From the NCBI GenBank assembly GCA_965277695.1, contig CBDIDQ010000054.1, positions 1 through 64,000 on the forward strand: 64,000 nucleotides of DNA. Reading direction: 5' to 3'. This DNA comes from JABSOG01 sp965277695 (GTDB lineage Bacteria; Pseudomonadota; Gammaproteobacteria; Enterobacterales; Alteromonadaceae). The notes beneath the pieces are model-generated. The model searched no databases and was not told the origin of the DNA. It saw only the letters and a program-made list of their open reading frames with translations. Shown piece after piece: positions 59,904 through 64,000 of the stretch. Within the stretch, counting starts at the first letter, position 1; the number at the start of each line of letters is the position of its first letter. The position numbers were made by a program, and so were the translations under genes.

Positions 59904-60677
59904 GTGAAAACAAAAAAAACAACTAAGACGGTGATCGCAATAGCCTTAGCGTGTGCACTGACATCTGCCAATGCGGCTGCTGATACCCTACTGGGTGTTT
60001 TTGCCGGCGTACAGGGCTGGGATATGGACACCGATGGTACTTTCGGTTCGACAAATAATCAGGCCGAATTTAATTTTGATAGTAAAACTCAAACCAGCTT
60101 CTATTTAGCACTCGAACATCCCGTGCCAATTATTCCCAACGTTAAAATCAAACATAATCAAATGGATACCGATGGTTTAGCCAAATTGAACAGTACGTTT
60201 GAGTTTGGTGGCACCACTTATGCGGTCAATTCAAACCTGACCACTGATGTCGATTTAACCAATACAGATTTCATTTTTTATTATGAAGTGCTAGATAACG
60301 ATTTAATCACATTGGATTTTGGTATCAATGTTAAGCATGTTGACGGTGAGCTGGATGTTATCAACATTGATGACACCACAGTGAGAAGCAACGAAAAGTT
60401 TGATGGTTATGTGCCGATGTTTTATGGTGCGGTGAAGGTGGGTTTACCTTTCACTGGGTTAGGGGTGTTTGCTGATGGCAGTATATTGTCGGTGGGCGAT
60501 CATACCTTGTATGACTATGAAGCGGGTGTTGGTTATACCTTTATTGACAATATGGCGATAGATTTGACTTTGCAGGTCGGCTATCGGGCAATTAAATTGG
60601 AGCTTGATGATTTAGATGACATTTATTCTGATCTGGATTTTGACGGAGTATTTGTTGGTCTTGAGGCCCATTTTTAA
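59904..60677 (+). CDS. TIGR04219-family outer-membrane beta-barrel protein
   Basis: This is a 257-aa protein with a signal peptide (TVIAIALACALTSANAAA). DTLLGVFAGVQGWDMDTDGT, FYLALEHPVPIIPNVKIKHN and a C-terminal aromatic (GLEAHF) fit the TIGR04219 barrel family. The GTG start at 59904 has AAGGAT 7 bases upstream; the upstream frame to 59871 is not used. It is an outer-membrane protein of unknown transport role. Confidence 0.85.
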   Translation: MKTKKTTKTVIAIALACALTSANAAADTLLGVFAGVQGWDMDTDGTFGSTNNQAEFNFDSKTQTSFYLALEHPVPIIPNVKIKHNQMDTDGLAKLNSTFEFGGTTYAVNSNLTTDVDLTNTDFIFYYEVLDNDLITLDFGINVKHVDGELDVINIDDTTVRSNEKFDGYVPMFYGAVKVGLPFTGLGVFADGSILSVGDHTLYDYEAGVGYTFIDNMAIDLTLQVGYRAIKLELDDLDDIYSDLDFDGVFVGLEAHF

Positions 60678-60714
60678 ATTTGAACGGCCAAAGCGCTATT
60701 TAAACAAAACACGG

Positions 60715-60750
60715 AAAAGGGGTTGTGGTGATCACACAACCCCTTTTTTA
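60715..60750 (+). terminator. Intrinsic terminator after the barrel gene
   Basis: AAAAGGGGTTGTG-GTGAT-CACACAACCCCTTTTTT is a long perfect stem with a T-run, 38 bases past the stop. Confidence 0.93.
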
Positions 60751-60789
60751 TTAACAGTAGAAAAGTAACAGAAGAAAAAGTAAGCATTG

Positions 60790-63192
60790 ATGAAAAAAAC
60801 AGATATCAGGCAGGTTCCTCTGCTGTTTTTATTTGCCCCGACACTGCTAGCGGCTATCGCCATTTATTGGTACCTTAGTAGTAGTCTTCAAGCCAGCTAT
60901 GAATTACAGCTCAAAGCCAGTGCGCAACACGTGGTTGCCCGGATCGCAGGGTTGTCGAATCAATATCTTTATAACCGTCGTTATAGTGTGATTAAGGACG
61001 GGCTGGAAGAATTTGTCTCACAGACTGAATCGGCTATTGATAATATTGTCATTTATAATAAAAGTGGCCAATTTATTACCGCATTGAAGCTCAATCAACA
61101 GGTGTTGAACTCCTCGTTGGCAGTATTTCCCGAGTTAGCTTTTTTTCGTCAAGATCAACACTATTTAGCTTTTGGCCGTATCAGTGCCAATCAGGACAAT
61201 GAAGTGTCGGCCGATAGTGCGATTGGATTTGTCAAAGTCAGTTTTCGGGTTGATCCGGCGGGGCAACAAAGCGATAAAAATAAACTGATTGTGATTGTTA
61301 TCGCGATGCTGGGGATCGCACTTGGCGGGTTTTTGTGGCGTTACCGTTATTTTAATTTTCATCGTCAACTGCTGATGATCCACGCAAGCCTGATCAATCT
61401 AAACAAAGGGTTTAAACATGTTAGGTTGCCTATTGATGGCGAGTTTGAACAAATTAACGGTTTGCATCGACAGATAAATGATTTGGTCAGTTTCTATGAA
61501 AAACGGCTGACGATGAAGCATTTTGAAATCACGGCTTTAGAGCAAGATTTGCAGCAGAGCAATGATTACATTGCGGCAAAAAGAGTCGAAAAGGAGGCGG
61601 TAAAAGCCGTTGAGCCACAAAAAAACACAGATACTTCACCATTATTGACCACCATTTATCAGGCTGCTTATCAGATTTTACAATCCAAACTGGCGTTGAT
61701 TGATAATTCGATGATCAATGATGATGCTTATCCGGGTTTGACAGCGCAGACACGGGAAACCCAGCTGGCGATTGATAGGACAATCAGCGAACTGAACTTG
61801 ATGTTGAATCAAATCAAACGTTTGGCGGATATCAGTGCGGGTCAGCTGGTACTACAACCTGAGGTTATTTCTTCACAGAAGCTGGTCAGTAGCATTAGTC
61901 GTTTGATGGCCCCGCCTGCTCATGCCAAAGGGTTGGAGTTTATTATTGCCCAACCGTCTGCGGCGATGAATGTAGAAATTGATGTTAATCAGTTACAACA
62001 GGTGCTGATCACCCTGATCCAGCACTCTATTGGCGCGACCAGTGAAGGCTATGTCAAACTGACTGTTGAGTTGGCTCAGAGCGGCCATCACAGTGGCAGA
62101 TACTCAGGTACCCTATGTTATAAAATACAGGATTCGGGTATTGGTTTTACCCCCCGACAATACAATATGCTGGTGGAAGACCAAATTGATCAGCAATTGT
62201 TTGATGATAGCTGGATTTATCAGGGGCTGGGTTTGCTGGTGGCGAAAAAGAGCATTGAGGCCATGGGAGGGCGATTTACATTAAAGAGTTTGGCGGGTTT
62301 GGGGGCGGAGCTGAGTATTGAACTGGATGTGATGATTAGTGATTTTAGTGAGCCGTCGGTGCCTGATAATCTGAGCGGGTCAATTTTGGTTTACGACCCG
62401 GTGATGCAAAGTGGACAGGTTATTTTCAATCAGTTGAGTGAGTTGGGCATTTTGACCATATTGTGTGTCGATGAGCAAGAAATTTTAGCGGCTTTTAATA
62501 AAAATCGCATCGACTGTGCGGTTTTGTGCCGACCGGTAGAGCAGGAGCTTCAGCAGATGTTCGATAGCTCTTTGGTTACACTCATCGGTTATGACAAATT
62601 AAGTCATTGTGTGTTTTCTACACCTGCGATCAGTAATGCTGACTTGGTGGGGTTAAATCTGCCAGATCATTGGAAAGTGGCTAATAAGCCGTTTATTTTA
62701 ACCGATTTGAGTGATCATTTTAGTTTTTCACAGCTGGCGGTGTCGCAGGCAGAGGCTGGACAAGCACCTGCGCAGCAGAGTCACAGTGAACGAATTGAGA
62801 TTTTAGCGGTGGATGATAACGAAACCAATTTAAAGTTGTTGTCGGTGATTTTACGGGCTTATCCGGTTAATTTGGTGCAGGCGCTCAGTGGTCGGGAAGC
62901 TTTGGTGATGAGTCAAAAGCAAGTGTTTGACCTGATCTTGATGGATAAGGAAATGCCGGATATGGATGGTTTACAAACTAGTCAGCATATTCGTCAGCTG
63001 GCGCTGAATAAACATACGCCAATTGTTGCTTTTACCGCGCATGTTTCAGACAGCGAAAGAGCGACGATAGTCGGTGAGGATATTAATGATTGCCTTGAAA
63101 AACCACTCGATGAAAGCAAGTTTTATTATTTGATGGATAACTGGTGTCAAGCGCGTTGGGTGTCGGTTCGGGGCTTAAAAAACCAAGAGTAG
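60790..63192 (+). CDS. BarA-like hybrid sensor protein with degenerate kinase core
   Basis: This is an 800-aa inner-membrane protein. TM1 (VPLLFLFAPTLLAAIAIYWY) and TM2 (about 157-178) enclose a BarA-like periplasmic sensor. A coiled coil and an HK-like region (about 285-515) follow. No SHELRTP-type H-box is visible. The N-box reads LQQVLITLIQHSIG, with His where Asn is usual. G1 (DSGIGF) and G2 (GLGLLVAKK) are kept. A BarA-like pseudo-receiver (about 525-640) and a normal receiver (ILAVDDNETN, LILMDKEMPDMDG, CLEKPLDE, about 674-790) complete it. There is no HPt domain. It may be a kinase-dead sensor that signals by binding. Confidence 0.85.
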   Translation: MKKTDIRQVPLLFLFAPTLLAAIAIYWYLSSSLQASYELQLKASAQHVVARIAGLSNQYLYNRRYSVIKDGLEEFVSQTESAIDNIVIYNKSGQFITALKLNQQVLNSSLAVFPELAFFRQDQHYLAFGRISANQDNEVSADSAIGFVKVSFRVDPAGQQSDKNKLIVIVIAMLGIALGGFLWRYRYFNFHRQLLMIHASLINLNKGFKHVRLPIDGEFEQINGLHRQINDLVSFYEKRLTMKHFEITALEQDLQQSNDYIAAKRVEKEAVKAVEPQKNTDTSPLLTTIYQAAYQILQSKLALIDNSMINDDAYPGLTAQTRETQLAIDRTISELNLMLNQIKRLADISAGQLVLQPEVISSQKLVSSISRLMAPPAHAKGLEFIIAQPSAAMNVEIDVNQLQQVLITLIQHSIGATSEGYVKLTVELAQSGHHSGRYSGTLCYKIQDSGIGFTPRQYNMLVEDQIDQQLFDDSWIYQGLGLLVAKKSIEAMGGRFTLKSLAGLGAELSIELDVMISDFSEPSVPDNLSGSILVYDPVMQSGQVIFNQLSELGILTILCVDEQEILAAFNKNRIDCAVLCRPVEQELQQMFDSSLVTLIGYDKLSHCVFSTPAISNADLVGLNLPDHWKVANKPFILTDLSDHFSFSQLAVSQAEAGQAPAQQSHSERIEILAVDDNETNLKLLSVILRAYPVNLVQALSGREALVMSQKQVFDLILMDKEMPDMDGLQTSQHIRQLALNKHTPIVAFTAHVSDSERATIVGEDINDCLEKPLDESKFYYLMDNWCQARWVSVRGLKNQE

Positions 63193-63199
63193 CGGAGTG

Positions 63200-64000
63200 T
63201 TAATACTCGACGTCATAAGCTGCGCTGAACATCGTTTCTACCTCTTCAAGATAAGGTTTTGATGGGCTAAGGCGGATCAGTCGGGCTAATTCGCTGCCGG
63301 TTTGGGTGAATTTAAAATAATTCAGTACAATGCTGTTTCTTTTTGAGGTGAATTTAACTGGGGTGCCGAGGTAGCTATATTCAATGAATTCTTGTTTGTT
63401 AAGCTCGCCGGATTCAATTTCGCTGTGATAAATCAGTTCAATATCCATTAACATTAACAACTTGGGATAGGGCATGTTGAACTTGCCCAAGTTGATAACT
63501 TGCTTTTTGCTTGGCTGAAAAAAGCTTAAAAGGCCGGGTTGTTGATAATAACCATAAATGATTTGATTACTGTTGTCTTTGCGGTTGGTCATGCCCAGCT
63601 GGCAGGCGTGTTGAAACGCGATGGCTTCTTTATTGGTCATGCGTTTTAAAATGGTGAGGCTTTTAAACGAAAAGGTGCCGGGACGAGCGATTTCGCCGGC
63701 GAGGATCTTACCCCATAACTCCTGCATTAACTTGGAACTGATCTCCTCAGCTTGTTGAATAAACTGGTTAAACCAATCTGGGTCGATGTCCTCATTAGAT
63801 GCTGATTCAGAGCAGTAATCCATCGCCAAACTCATAATTGATTCGATGTTATGTTGTTTACGTGCTTCACTGAGCTGCTTTCTTCGTTGCGCTCGTTGAT
63901 TGATATTCATCTGTGATTTGTTGTAGACATTGGTTGGCGTCAGGCCACTCTGGGTGGCTAATGCCTGATGCTTGGCGCTAGAGCTGCCAGCACTTTTTGC
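63200..64000 (-). CDS. TIGR03899 family protein (5' end beyond window)
   Basis: The frame is open from the stop at 63200 to the right edge. An ATG at 63910 would give 236 aa, but codons continue in frame upstream (SGLTPTNVYNKS) through position 64000 without a stop, so the true start probably lies outside. The C-terminal two thirds (SSKLMQELWGKILAGEIARP, FSFKSLTILKRMTNKEAIAF) match the TIGR03899/DUF2806-like pattern of conserved W and PG residues. Function is unknown. Confidence 0.75.
   Translation of the reverse strand, partial: AKSAGSSSAKHQALATQSGLTPTNVYNKSQMNINQRAQRRKQLSEARKQHNIESIMSLAMDYCSESASNEDIDPDWFNQFIQQAEEISSKLMQELWGKILAGEIARPGTFSFKSLTILKRMTNKEAIAFQHACQLGMTNRKDNSNQIIYGYYQQPGLLSFFQPSKKQVINLGKFNMPYPKLLMLMDIELIYHSEIESGELNKQEFIEYSYLGTPVKFTSKRNSIVLNYFKFTQTGSELARLIRLSPSKPYLEEVETMFSAAYDVEY

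Overview
The window is chromosomal DNA of a marine-type gammaproteobacterium, most likely in the Alteromonadales (Shewanella/Psychrobium-like). The evidence is the conserved rnr-rlmB-rpsF-priB-rpsR-rplI...dnaB-alr block, a Zur/dusA pair, a psp operon, DUF2333, TIGR04219 and TIGR03899 family genes, a moderate G+C content and numerous hybrid sensor kinases. The genus is an inference. No rRNA or tRNA gene was seen.

Layout. (1) 1-8.6 kb is an accessory region: a gene tail, a ThuA-like hypothetical, a decayed chemoreceptor, a DUF1304 membrane protein, a secreted GH18-like protein, a GNAT/DUF1778 toxin-antitoxin pair with a palindromic operator, a secreted LRR-LamG protein and dinB. (2) 8.7-20.6 kb is a polymorphic-toxin locus: a 2544-aa SpvB/FG-GAP/RHS protein ending in a DUF6883-like toxin tip with a DUF4926-like immunity gene, followed by two displaced RHS-core cassettes. 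Each displaced cassette is preceded by a copy of the same 157-bp inverted-repeat element. One carries an unrecognised toxin tip and immunity candidate; the other is broken. (3) 20.8-31.6 kb is a tellurium-resistance-type (Ter) stress island: DUF475/TerC-like membrane protein, TRSP phosphoribosyltransferase, HAD phosphatase, StiP/PELOTA protein, a two-TM protein, two TerD-domain proteins, two VWA proteins (TerY-like), a PP2C phosphatase and a Ser/Thr-kinase-like protein with a zinc ribbon. This combines the biosynthetic module with the TerY-phosphatase-kinase triad. (4) 31.6-42.2 kb is mixed: small genes, an M17 aminopeptidase, an S41 lipoprotein protease, a Sel1 protein and two hybrid histidine kinases. 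(5) 42.3-52.6 kb is the core information-processing block, interrupted by an ECF sigma/anti-sigma/DUF4097 operon. (6) 52.6-64 kb holds YjbQ, CheX, Zur, dusA, two transcription units with sigma-54/PspF-like promoters including pspA-(small TM)-pspC, a PCuAC copper chaperone, DUF2333, an outer-membrane barrel, a degenerate BarA-like hybrid kinase and a TIGR03899 gene running off the edge.

The intergenic DNA is rich in repeats. A REP-like palindrome family (core GAGGTTTCAACCTC joined to CGTCTACG) occurs at six places, there is a 61-bp three-copy tandem array just upstream of rnr, and several inverted-repeat elements are present. The strongest leads are the RHS cassette/MITE arrangement, the Ter island, and the twin sigma-54 promoters with shared TTGGT...ACCAA upstream palindromes. 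All assignments come from reading the sequence; no database search was run.
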